Source: an uncultured Clostridia bacterium (GTDB lineage Bacteria; Bacillota; Clostridia; Christensenellales; UBA1242). Taken from it: a DNA stretch of 43,065 bases. Shown piece after piece: positions 8,508 to 17,488 of this stretch (position 1 is the stretch's first letter; every line of letters starts with the position of its first letter). Location of the stretch: positions 1 to 43,065 of the forward strand of contig CANQHL010000003.1 of the NCBI GenBank assembly GCA_947623775.1. The letters run 5' to 3'. The position numbers and the translations under genes are program-made. The notes under the pieces were generated by a model, which was given only the letters and a program-made list of their open reading frames with translations, did no database searches and was not told the origin of the DNA.

Positions 8508-9044
8508 TTATCTCACAATTTCTTCATTATAATCATCGTCGCGTTTATATTTATCAAAATATTCTTCCCTTTGCTTGCGTAAACGTTTGAGCGTTCTTGT
8601 AGTGTTGACTACATTCATAATTGTAATGCCGACATTTGCAGCATTTATACCAATAACGCCTACAAGACGCATTATAGAAAAATCCTCATTGCGTTGAAGC
8701 ATAACTTGGAATTTCTCATTTCCAACATTTTCTTTTTCAATCGACGATTTTATAAAAGACCATTCATCTAAATCGTCCATTTGCTCATTTGCTTCGCTTG
8801 GAGTGATTTCATTATTATCAAGTTTTTCTTGAATTTCTTGAATTTTTTCTTCTTTAAATTGCTGATAAACTTCAGTTTCTTGATATTGGTTTATAATATC
8901 GTCTTTTATATTTCCAGCCTGCACCATTCCACCAACCCAGAGACCAAAAGATGCCAAAGCCAATGTTCCAAGCCCTGAAATTGTAGCAACGAGTGCAAGA
9001 TTTCTTCGTAAACTATCTTTAACCACACCATTATTTTTTGCCAT
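8508..9044 (-). CDS. Small two-TM paralog (copy 10, separate transcription unit), tail DYNEEIVR
   Basis: QEKLDNNEITPSEANEQMDDLDEWSFIKSS between two hydrophobic segments; own promoter and terminator. Confidence 0.8.
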   Translation of the reverse strand: MAKNNGVVKDSLRRNLALVATISGLGTLALASFGLWVGGMVQAGNIKDDIINQYQETEVYQQFKEEKIQEIQEKLDNNEITPSEANEQMDDLDEWSFIKSSIEKENVGNEKFQVMLQRNEDFSIMRLVGVIGINAANVGITIMNVVNTTRTLKRLRKQREEYFDKYKRDDDYNEEIVR

Positions 9045-9061
9045 TGTCTACCTCTGTAAAT

Positions 9062-9089
9062 ATTATATAGCATTTTCAAAAAAAGTCAA
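9062..9089 (-). promoter_or_regulatory. Promoter of 8508-9044 gene
   Basis: Minus strand TTGACT, 16 bp, TATAAT. Confidence 0.65.
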
Positions 9090-9362
9090 TATTTACTTTG
9101 CAAAAAATTAACAATTAAGATTATAATCCATGCAGACTGAATAAAGAAAGGCAAAACTATATCTCACCATTTGCGTTTTTCGCTTGGTGTCAAAGTTTGC
9201 CTTTCGCCCTTTTCCCTCTCATCATCGCAATCTTACTTTCTCACATAAAAGACAAGTAATCACCTTATATGTCTATTGTTCATTTTAAGTAACACAGAAA
9301 GTAAAATTTTTTAAATTTACGACCACTAAGTTTCCATTTAGTCTGAAATAGGTGTTAAAAAT

Positions 9363-9572
9363 TTATTTTTGCTCATCTTTTTTATTAGATTTTTTTGCTT
9401 TTTTCTCAATTTTTTCAACTTCTTGCTTCACTGCCTTTTCGCCTTTATCAACTGCTTGTTTGGCACATTCTGAATATTTGTAAAGAAGTGCACCTGTCAC
9501 AAGCCCCATACTGAAGCCAAGCAACATTAATACATCTTTCATAACTTCCTCCTCGATTATAGTTTGTGCCAT
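9363..9572 (-). CDS. YtxH-like small membrane protein
   Basis: MKDVLMLLGFSMGLVTGALLYKYSECAKQAVDKGEKAVKQEVEKIEKKAKK: one TM plus Lys/Glu helix. Confidence 0.55.
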   Translation of the reverse strand: MAQTIIEEEVMKDVLMLLGFSMGLVTGALLYKYSECAKQAVDKGEKAVKQEVEKIEKKAKKSNKKDEQK

Positions 9573-9725
9573 ATTTAATAATTTATACAGTAATGAATAA
9601 AAACATAAATCATCTTAAATTTGTGTAAAAACTCTTAAAATTGCAAAAAAACAGGCTTTTTTATTAAATTTTAAGTGATTTTCATTAAATTATCACAAAT
9701 TTTGCTTGTTAGACGCTGAAAATCC

Positions 9726-9763
9726 AAAAAAAATATCCTAAACTTTTTAGGATATTTTTTTCT
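9726..9763 (-). terminator. Terminator after nifU-like/nifS-like operon
   Basis: AAATATCCTAAA...TTTAGGATATTTTTTT. Confidence 0.75.
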
Positions 9764-10148
9764 ATTTTTTTGTTTCCTTTTCTTTTCTCTTGTAATAATC
9801 TTCTATTGCTGCTCTTATTGCCTCAACTGCAAGGTTTGCAGTGTAATCTCTGCTTTCTGGAACAGGTCCCATTTCTTCAAGAATTTGATAATGATTTGTT
9901 CTTAAAGCGGCTTCCAATGAACGCCCCTCAATCAATGAACAAGCAACATCAAGTGCAACAATTGTGCAAACTCCGCCATATGCTTTGAATTTTGCTTCAG
10001 TTATCACATTATCATCATTGACAGAAATATATAACCTTACTTGATCACCGCACTCTTCATTTTCACATCTTCCTGTGCCGTTTGCACCTCTAAGGCCACC
10101 TGCATATTTCGGACTAACAAATCTTTCTATAATTTTTTCACTATACAT
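9762..10148 (-). CDS. NifU/IscU-like Fe-S scaffold (divergent)
   Basis: MYSEKIIERFVSPKYAGGLRGANGTG..CGDQVRLYISVNDD; adjacent to cysteine desulfurase. Confidence 0.85.
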   Translation of the reverse strand: MYSEKIIERFVSPKYAGGLRGANGTGRCENEECGDQVRLYISVNDDNVITEAKFKAYGGVCTIVALDVACSLIEGRSLEAALRTNHYQILEEMGPVPESRDYTANLAVEAIRAAIEDYYKRKEKETKK

Positions 10149-10150
10149 AA

Positions 10151-11326
10151 TTACTTCCTCCCTGCTTTGGTAAGTGCTGAAATCGATCTCAATTTAGCAA
10201 CCGACTTTTCAAGTACATCAACGGTGTAATCTATATCCTCTTTGGTTAAATTTTTACCAAATGAAAATCTTATAGAACTGTTTGCAATTTCATCTTCAAG
10301 TCCCATAGCCTTTAATACATGTGACTGAGTGAGTGAATTTGATGTGCATGCACTGCCTGCCGAAACTGCAATCCCCTCAAGGTCAAGAAGCATAAGCAAA
10401 GATTCTTTATCAACCATTTCAAAGCAAAGATTTAAAATTGTGTTTACTTTTTGCATTGGATGGCCATTTACTTCAACAAATTCAATTCTATCATGAACGC
10501 ATTTTAAGAAATAATCTCTTACGCTTTTCATCTTTTGTGCATTTACTGCCATATCTCTTACTGCAACTTCAACGGCTTTGCCAAAACCTGCAACTGCTGG
10601 CACGTCAACTGTTCCGCCTCTTTTTCCACGTTCTGCACTTCCGCCATAGATGAGATTTTCTATTCTTATACCCTCTTTAAGATATAAGCAACCAACCCCT
10701 TTTGGTCCGTAAATTTTGTGACCTGTAATTGTCATAGCGTCAATTTCCATGTCTTTAACATCAATTTTGAGATTTCCTATTGCTTGGCTTGCGTCTGTGT
10801 GGAAGATTATGCCATAATCATGAGCAATCTTTGCAATTGTTTTGATGTTTTGAATTGTTCCAACTTCGTTGTTTACAGCCATAATGGAAATTAATGTTGT
10901 TTCATTTTTTATCTCATGCAAAAGTTGACCTAAATCAACAAGCCCATGTTTGTCAACAGGAAGATATGTAACCTCATATCCCTCTTCTTCCAATACGGCA
11001 CAAGCATCAAGAATTGACTTGTGTTCTATTTGGCTTACTATAATGTGTTTTCCTTTGCTTGAATAAGCGTGAGCAATTCCTCTTATTGCCCAGTTGTTTG
11101 CTTCCGTTCCACCGGAAGTGAAATAAATTTCATTTGCTTTTTCCGCATTGATTGCATTTTTGATGCGGTCTCTTGCTCTATCCACAACACCGGCAGCCAT
11201 TCTGCCAAAACTGTGTAAGGTGTTGGCATTGCCATAAATGGCGTTGAAGCAAGGCATCATTTCATTTAATACTTCATTTGATACATAGGTTGTTGAAGCA
11301 TAATCGAAATAAACTTTTTTAGACAT
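10151..11326 (-). CDS. Cysteine desulfurase (NifS/IscS family)
   Basis: VYFDYASTTYVSNEVL, TSGGTEANNWAIRG, TGHKIYGPKGVG, SAGSACTSNS. Confidence 0.95.
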   Translation of the reverse strand: MSKKVYFDYASTTYVSNEVLNEMMPCFNAIYGNANTLHSFGRMAAGVVDRARDRIKNAINAEKANEIYFTSGGTEANNWAIRGIAHAYSSKGKHIIVSQIEHKSILDACAVLEEEGYEVTYLPVDKHGLVDLGQLLHEIKNETTLISIMAVNNEVGTIQNIKTIAKIAHDYGIIFHTDASQAIGNLKIDVKDMEIDAMTITGHKIYGPKGVGCLYLKEGIRIENLIYGGSAERGKRGGTVDVPAVAGFGKAVEVAVRDMAVNAQKMKSVRDYFLKCVHDRIEFVEVNGHPMQKVNTILNLCFEMVDKESLLMLLDLEGIAVSAGSACTSNSLTQSHVLKAMGLEDEIANSSIRFSFGKNLTKEDIDYTVDVLEKSVAKLRSISALTKAGRK

Positions 11327-11414
11327 TTTACACCCCTTTACATAATTAATATTTTAACACGAACCACTTATAAAGTCAATAGCAATTAAAATTAAAAATA
11401 AAAAAAGTTAAAAT

Positions 11415-11732
11415 TTAGTCTTTTTGTGCTAAATTTTCAAGTATTTCAATAATTTCATCTTCCTGCCATACGCCAATGTGGCTTTCTTTTCGCTCTCCAT
11501 CTTTGTAAATCATAATGGTCGGGATTGATTTTATATTGAATTCTTCTGTAAGTTTTGTGCTTTGATCTACGTCAACTTTTATTATTTTTACTTTGTTGTC
11601 GGTCTGCTCCTCAATTTGTTCGAGAACTTGCTCCATTATGTGACAAGGTCCGCACCATGTTGCAAAAAAATCAACGACAACAAGTCCTTGCGCAACCTCA
11701 TCATTAAATTCATTTTCATTTATTACTTTCAT
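11415..11732 (-). CDS. trx: Thioredoxin
   Basis: VVVDFFATWCGPC motif, IKSIPTIMIYKDG. Confidence 0.95.
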   Translation of the reverse strand: MKVINENEFNDEVAQGLVVVDFFATWCGPCHIMEQVLEQIEEQTDNKVKIIKVDVDQSTKLTEEFNIKSIPTIMIYKDGERKESHIGVWQEDEIIEILENLAQKD

Positions 11733-12406
11733 ATTTCCCCCTCAATTATTTTGTTTACCACCACAGCCGATAAAAAGCAACCGCATGCTGCAGGATAATA
11801 ACTTATGCTTGCCACCACCTTTCCAACTTTTTGTGGCGGTAATTTGCTTGTGACCACTTCAAGGTCTTTAACGCCTTTTTCTCTTAATAATTGTCTCACC
11901 CTCTTGGCAAGTCTATCATTTGATGTTTGAAAAATGTCTTTTACAGTAAATTCAGGAAGTGAATATCTGTTTCCTGCACCCATAGAAGATATGATTGGAA
12001 TGTTGTGTTGTTTACAATAGACAATTAAACTTATTTTATCATTTATGCTATCAATTGCATCAACAACTAAATTAGTTTTTCCAATTAGAGTGTTTATATT
12101 CTCGCTTGTGAGGCGTTTGTCAATTGCTTCAATTTCTGCCCCCTCATCAATTTCATGAAGCATTTTTTCCAAAACATCAACCTTTTTCTTGCCCAGTGTG
12201 CTTTTGTATGCAACAATTTGGCGATTTATGTTTGAGGAAGATACAGTGTCAAAATCAATTATACGCACTCTTCCTACACCCGCCCTTACAAGCATGGTTG
12301 CAACATATCCCCCAACGCCGCCAACGCCGACAATGGTTATATGTTTTGAGCGTAATTTTTTTAAATTATCTTCGCCCAATAATAACAAAGTTCTTGATGT
12401 GTCCAT
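11729..12406 (-). CDS. tcdA: ThiF/TcdA-like tRNA threonylcarbamoyladenosine dehydratase
   Basis: VGVGGVGGYVATMLVRAGVGRVRIIDFDTVSSSNINRQ; CGCFLSAVV C-terminus. Confidence 0.85.
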   Translation of the reverse strand: MDTSRTLLLLGEDNLKKLRSKHITIVGVGGVGGYVATMLVRAGVGRVRIIDFDTVSSSNINRQIVAYKSTLGKKKVDVLEKMLHEIDEGAEIEAIDKRLTSENINTLIGKTNLVVDAIDSINDKISLIVYCKQHNIPIISSMGAGNRYSLPEFTVKDIFQTSNDRLAKRVRQLLREKGVKDLEVVTSKLPPQKVGKVVASISYYPAACGCFLSAVVVNKIIEGEI

Positions 12407-12413
12407 TTTTGCC

Positions 12414-13709
12414 CTATAATATATATTTTGTTAAATCATACTTTTTCTTTGAATCTTTAAAAACATTCTGCACGTAATTTCTATCTATTGTAACATCGAG
12501 CATAGGATGCGTGCCGGAGGCATTAAAGGAAATGTCCTCAAGCAAACTTTCCATTATGGTGTGCAATCTTCTTGCCCCGATATTTTCGCTTGTCTCATTT
12601 TCTTCCTCTGCCATTTCTGCTATTTCATCAAGTGCATCATCTGTAAAAATCAAATTTATGTTGTCTACGGCAAGCAATTGCGAGTACTGTGTTGTGACTG
12701 AATTTTTAGGTTCTAATAGAATTCTCTTAAAATCCGCCTTTGTCAAACTGTCAAGGTCAACTCTTATAGGAAATCTTCCCTGAAGTTCTGGAATCATATC
12801 TTCAATTTTTGAAACATGGAAAGCACCCGCTGCAATAAATAATATGAAATCTGTTTTTACATTGCCATATTTTGTTGCAACCGTGCTGCCTTCAACGATT
12901 GGCAAAATATCACGCTGAACACCCTCTCTTGAAACATCTGCAGTAGTAGTTGTGCTAGGTTTCCCTATAATTTTGTCTATTTCATCAATAAAGATTATGC
13001 CCTCTTCCTCAGTTCTTCTTATTGCCTCGGCATAAACATTGTCTTTATCAATGATTTTATCGCATTCTTCTTGCGTTAAAAGTTCTCTTGCTCGAGAAAT
13101 GGGCAATTTTCGTTTGTGTCTGCGTTGAGGTAGAAGCCCATCAAACATGTTTCCAATTGCAATTTCAGGTCCACCAATTGCCATAATTGGTTTTGCATTG
13201 TCAAGAACGCTTAACTCCACTTGCTCATTTTCAAGTTTGCCCGCTTGCAAATCTTGATAAACAAGAGTTTTGTCAACGGTTAAATTTTGAGCACGCCTTG
13301 AATCACAAATGGCATCTGTCAATTTTGCGTCAACATCAGGTTTTACCTTTGCCTCAACTTCATGAGCTTTTTCATCTTTAACTATTCTAACCGCAACTTC
13401 CACAAGGTCACGAACCATGCTTTCAACATCACGGCCGACATATCCAACCTCTGTGTACTTTGTGGCTTCAATTTTAATAAAAGGTGCCCCAACAAGTTTG
13501 GCAAGTCGCCTTGCAATTTCAGTTTTACCAACGCCCGTCGGCCCTCGCATAATTATATTTTTTGGAGTTATTTCATCCCTCAACTCTTTTGGCAAACTGC
13601 TTCTTCTATATCTGTTTCGCAGTGCAATTGCAACCGCTCTTTTTGCCCTGTCTTGCCCGATTATATATTTGTCAAGTTCATCAACTATTTCACGTGGTGT
13701 CATATTCAT
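12414..13709 (-). CDS. hslU: ATP-dependent protease ATPase subunit HslU
   Basis: MNMTPREIVDELDKYIIGQDRAKRAVAIALRNRYRR; Walker A GPTGVGKTEIARRLAKL. Start placed at MNMTP rather than the ORF-track start. Confidence 0.97.
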   Translation of the reverse strand: MNMTPREIVDELDKYIIGQDRAKRAVAIALRNRYRRSSLPKELRDEITPKNIIMRGPTGVGKTEIARRLAKLVGAPFIKIEATKYTEVGYVGRDVESMVRDLVEVAVRIVKDEKAHEVEAKVKPDVDAKLTDAICDSRRAQNLTVDKTLVYQDLQAGKLENEQVELSVLDNAKPIMAIGGPEIAIGNMFDGLLPQRRHKRKLPISRARELLTQEECDKIIDKDNVYAEAIRRTEEEGIIFIDEIDKIIGKPSTTTTADVSREGVQRDILPIVEGSTVATKYGNVKTDFILFIAAGAFHVSKIEDMIPELQGRFPIRVDLDSLTKADFKRILLEPKNSVTTQYSQLLAVDNINLIFTDDALDEIAEMAEEENETSENIGARRLHTIMESLLEDISFNASGTHPMLDVTIDRNYVQNVFKDSKKKYDLTKYIL

Positions 13710-13710
13710 T

Positions 13711-14250
13711 TTACACCTCCTCAACTGTAATATGGTCGTTTGTAAAGACGCATATTTGTCCTGCAATTTCCAATGATTTTTTTGCTATTTCACTTGCGGA
13801 AAGATTGGTGTTTTGTTTAAGTGCCTTTGCTGCTGCAAGTGCATAATTGCCACCCGAACCTATCGCACAAACATCATCATCTGGTTCTATAACCTCACCG
13901 GTTCCACTTACAATCAAAAGTTTTTCTTTGTCTGCCACAATCATCATGGCATTTAATTGGCGTGCGGCCTTATCTTCTCTCCATGTGCCTGCAAGTTCAA
14001 CCGCACTACGCATAAGATTTCCAGAAAATTTATTTAACATATTTTCAAATCTTTCACATAGCGAGAATGCATCTGCGACACTTCCAGCAAATCCAATTAC
14101 AACTTTTCCATCATAAATTCTTCTCACCTTGTGTGCATTTGACTTAAAAATCACACTTTCGGATAGTGTAACTTGACCATCACCGGCAAGTGCAATTTTG
14201 CCATCTCTTTTAACACCGCAAATTGTCGTGCCTCTAAACATACTTTCCAT
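13711..14250 (-). CDS. hslV: HslV peptidase subunit
   Basis: [48 protein letters not shown]. Confidence 0.97.
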   Translation of the reverse strand: MESMFRGTTICGVKRDGKIALAGDGQVTLSESVIFKSNAHKVRRIYDGKVVIGFAGSVADAFSLCERFENMLNKFSGNLMRSAVELAGTWREDKAARQLNAMMIVADKEKLLIVSGTGEVIEPDDDVCAIGSGGNYALAAAKALKQNTNLSASEIAKKSLEIAGQICVFTNDHITVEEV

Positions 14251-14305
14251 TTTTTTACTCCTTGATATAAAGTTTAAATTCTTTTTATTAAACTGTCAAA
14301 TAAAT

Positions 14306-16366
14306 TTAATTATTTTGTTTCGTATAGTCACATTCATGATTGCTGCAAACAATATTTTTCCCTTTTTGAACAAGATAACCACCACATTTTGGACATTTTT
14401 GCCCAGTTGGAATATCCCAGCTCATAAATTTGCAATTTTGATTGTTCGAGCAAGCAAAATATGTTCTTCCCGTTTTACTTCTTTTTTGCACCATTTTTGA
14501 ACCGCATTCAGGACAAACACCGACAAGTTTTTCCTCTATTTGTCTTGTGTTTCGGCATTTAGGAAAATTTGAACATGCCAAAAATTCTCCATATCGCCCC
14601 TTTCTTATAAGCATTTTATGCCCACATTTTTCACAAATTATATCTGTTTCCTTAGGCGGCTCTTTCATTGACACAGAACTTGCATCGGCTCGTACCAACA
14701 AATTTTCAAATCCATGCCAAAAACTTGCTACAACACTGTGCCAATCTTCATCTTTAACCGCAATATCATCAAGTCGGCTTTCCATATGTGCAGTAAATTT
14801 GACATTTATTACACCCGAGAAAAATTTGCTGAGGTATGAAGTTATTTTCGTTCCAAGTTCAGTTGGCACAAGATATTTCCCATCTTTTGTTGTGTACTTT
14901 CTTGTCTGCAAAATGGTTATAGTTGCAGCATAAGTTGCAGGTCTACCAATCCCTTTTTCTTCCATAGCCTTAACAAGACTTGCTTCTGTGTATCTTACAG
15001 GAGGTTTTGTAAATTTTTGTTCAGGAATGATTTTTTCACATTTCAATGTTTCATTCTCTTCAAGTTTAGGAAGTTTCCCTGCCATGCCATCCTTATTGTC
15101 ATCTTCAACAAATTCCTTATACACCGAAGTATAGCCCGGAAACTCCATAGTTTTGCCGTTTACCTTAAAACCATATCCCTCGCAATCAAAATTTACAGCA
15201 ACACTTGCATATTCAGCCTCAGACATCTGGCTTGCCAAAAATCTTTCATAAATCAATTTGTATAATTTGTAATTATCGCTTGTCAACGTTTCCTTTGCAA
15301 GTTGCGGGGTTATATCCATTGTAATTGGCCTTATTGCTTCATGCGCATCTTGTGCGGAATCCTTTGTATGATAAATATTTGGTTTTTCTGGAACAAACTC
15401 ATTTCCATACTTATTTTTAATAAACTCACGACAAGCATTTTGTGCATCTTGCGACACTCTTACAGAGTCTGTTCTTATATAGGTGATTAATGCAATTTTG
15501 CCCTCGCCTTTTATATCAACCCCCTCATACAATTGTTGAGCAGCCGCCGTTGTCTTTGCCAAACTCATGCCTAATTTATTTAATGCGTCTTGCTGCATTG
15601 TGCTTGTGGTGAAAGGTGCGGGTGCATGTGATTTGGTTTTTGATTTTTTAATTTCTTGTACAACAAAATCCTTGTCTTTTATTTCTTCCAATAATTTGTC
15701 TACTTCTTCTTTATTTTTAGGAACAAACTTCTTTTTGTTGTGAGTTGCAAGTGAAGCCTTAATTTGATTTGTTCCCTTTTTCAATTGAGCGGTAACAGTC
15801 CAAAACTCTTCAGGAACAAATTTACTTATTTCCTCTTCCCTTTCAACAACAAGTTTCAATGCCACAGATTGTACTCTTCCCGCACTCAATTTTGGAGCAA
15901 TCTTTTTGCAAATTATCGGTGAAACCTTATATCCAACCATTCGGTCAAGCACTCTTCTTGCCTGCTGGGCATCAACAAGTTTCAAGTCAATTTTTCTAGG
16001 GTGGCTTAACGCACTTGTAACTGCTTTCTTTGAAATTTCATTAAATTCAATACGGCATACTTTATCTTTATCATATCCTAAAACATAGGCAACATGCCAT
16101 GATATTGCCTCGCCCTCACGGTCGGGGTCGGTTGCAATCAAAACTTCATCTGCTTTTGCCGCCTTTGCTTTTAACTCCTTGATTAATTCCACTTTATCTG
16201 GAACAATCTCATACTTAGGTTCAAAATTGTTTTTTATGTCAATACCAAAACTCTTTTGAGGTAAATCTCTTATATGTCCTTTTGTGGCAAAAACTTCATA
16301 TCCCGAACCAAGATATTTTTTTAACGCCTCTCTTTTAAATGGTGACTCAATTATAACTAATTTCAT
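14306..16366 (-). CDS. topA: DNA topoisomerase I
   Basis: MKLVIIESPFKREALKKYLG, TDPDREGEAISWH, YIRTDS, C-terminal zinc-ribbon repeats. Confidence 0.97.
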   Translation of the reverse strand: MKLVIIESPFKREALKKYLGSGYEVFATKGHIRDLPQKSFGIDIKNNFEPKYEIVPDKVELIKELKAKAAKADEVLIATDPDREGEAISWHVAYVLGYDKDKVCRIEFNEISKKAVTSALSHPRKIDLKLVDAQQARRVLDRMVGYKVSPIICKKIAPKLSAGRVQSVALKLVVEREEEISKFVPEEFWTVTAQLKKGTNQIKASLATHNKKKFVPKNKEEVDKLLEEIKDKDFVVQEIKKSKTKSHAPAPFTTSTMQQDALNKLGMSLAKTTAAAQQLYEGVDIKGEGKIALITYIRTDSVRVSQDAQNACREFIKNKYGNEFVPEKPNIYHTKDSAQDAHEAIRPITMDITPQLAKETLTSDNYKLYKLIYERFLASQMSEAEYASVAVNFDCEGYGFKVNGKTMEFPGYTSVYKEFVEDDNKDGMAGKLPKLEENETLKCEKIIPEQKFTKPPVRYTEASLVKAMEEKGIGRPATYAATITILQTRKYTTKDGKYLVPTELGTKITSYLSKFFSGVINVKFTAHMESRLDDIAVKDEDWHSVVASFWHGFENLLVRADASSVSMKEPPKETDIICEKCGHKMLIRKGRYGEFLACSNFPKCRNTRQIEEKLVGVCPECGSKMVQKRSKTGRTYFACSNNQNCKFMSWDIPTGQKCPKCGGYLVQKGKNIVCSNHECDYTKQNN

Positions 16367-16375
16367 TTGCTTCTC

Positions 16376-17476
16376 CTATTTGCATAGTGCAATCATGCCT
16401 CCCGGCAATCTTCTTATTATCTCATTTATTTCCAAAGTTGTCAAACAAGTATTCAAAATATTTATATTTAAATTTGTTATTTTTGCAACATCATCAATAT
16501 TTTTCATGCCATTTTCAAGGCAAGCACACACTTTTTCTTCTTCAACACTTAGTTGATAACCGCTATTTTTGGCTAAATTGTTATTTTGATTGTTGATGTT
16601 TATATGATAATCCGCCAATATATCACAGCCGCTCATCACCAGACTTGCCTGCCCGTCTTTGATTATTGTATTTGGAAGATATGATTTTTTGCTGTCTATC
16701 TGCCCCGGCAATGCGTACACATTTTTTCCATATTCTAAAGCATAGTTTTTTGTGTAAATTGTTCCGCTTTTCATTCCCGCTTCAGAAATTAACACGCCAT
16801 CTCCCAATCCGGCAATTATTCTGTTTCTAATTGGAAAAGTATATTTCTGAGCAACCGCTTTTGGACGATATTCGCTAACAAGCAAGCCACCTTTTTCAAC
16901 AATTTCATCGGCAAGCCCTTTATGCTGTGATGGAAAAATATTGTCAAATCCACCCGCGAGAACAGCTATTGTAAATCCTCCAACGCTAAGACATTTTCTA
17001 TGTGCAACGCCATCAATCCCATATGCCAATCCACTTACAATCACAATTCCACATGCCGCAACATCTTTCACAACCATTTCCGTTGATAAAATTCCATATC
17101 TTGATGGCTCTCTTGTCCCAACCACGGCAAGAGCGGGTTTTTCCATTAAATCATAATTGCCTTTGCAATATAGAATATTTGGTGCATCGGGAAGATTTAG
17201 CAATTTTGACGGATATTCCTCATCATAAATTGTCACAACCTTTATACCTCTTTCCGCCATTTCTTCTATATACTTGTCAACATTTTCTTCGCTTGCGTAT
17301 TCTTTCATTGCGGTGTATTGCTTGCCGGTCAAAACCTTGTCTGTCACTATGCCTGGACAATCAATAAAGCTTTTAAATGGATTTTTAATATCAACATATT
17401 CAATAACTTTATTATATTTAGAATTTGAAATATCAAATTGAGATAAAAATACGATAAACTTGCTGATTGCTTCCAT
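16376..17476 (-). CDS. dprA: DNA processing protein DprA
   Basis: ALAVVGTREPSRYG, VSGLAYGIDGVAH, AVLAGGFDNIFPSQH. Confidence 0.95.
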   Translation of the reverse strand: MEAISKFIVFLSQFDISNSKYNKVIEYVDIKNPFKSFIDCPGIVTDKVLTGKQYTAMKEYASEENVDKYIEEMAERGIKVVTIYDEEYPSKLLNLPDAPNILYCKGNYDLMEKPALAVVGTREPSRYGILSTEMVVKDVAACGIVIVSGLAYGIDGVAHRKCLSVGGFTIAVLAGGFDNIFPSQHKGLADEIVEKGGLLVSEYRPKAVAQKYTFPIRNRIIAGLGDGVLISEAGMKSGTIYTKNYALEYGKNVYALPGQIDSKKSYLPNTIIKDGQASLVMSGCDILADYHININNQNNNLAKNSGYQLSVEEEKVCACLENGMKNIDDVAKITNLNINILNTCLTTLEINEIIRRLPGGMIALCK

Positions 17477-17488
17477 TTTTCCTCCATT

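Noticed and set aside
3124-9044. Prophage or phage holin cassette
   Set aside because: No other phage genes nearby; ten paralogs with a long soluble middle region do not look like holins.
13710-13766. hslU start at 13766 overlapping hslV
   Set aside because: Canonical HslU start MNMTPREIVDELDKYIIG is at 13709; the extension is out of family.
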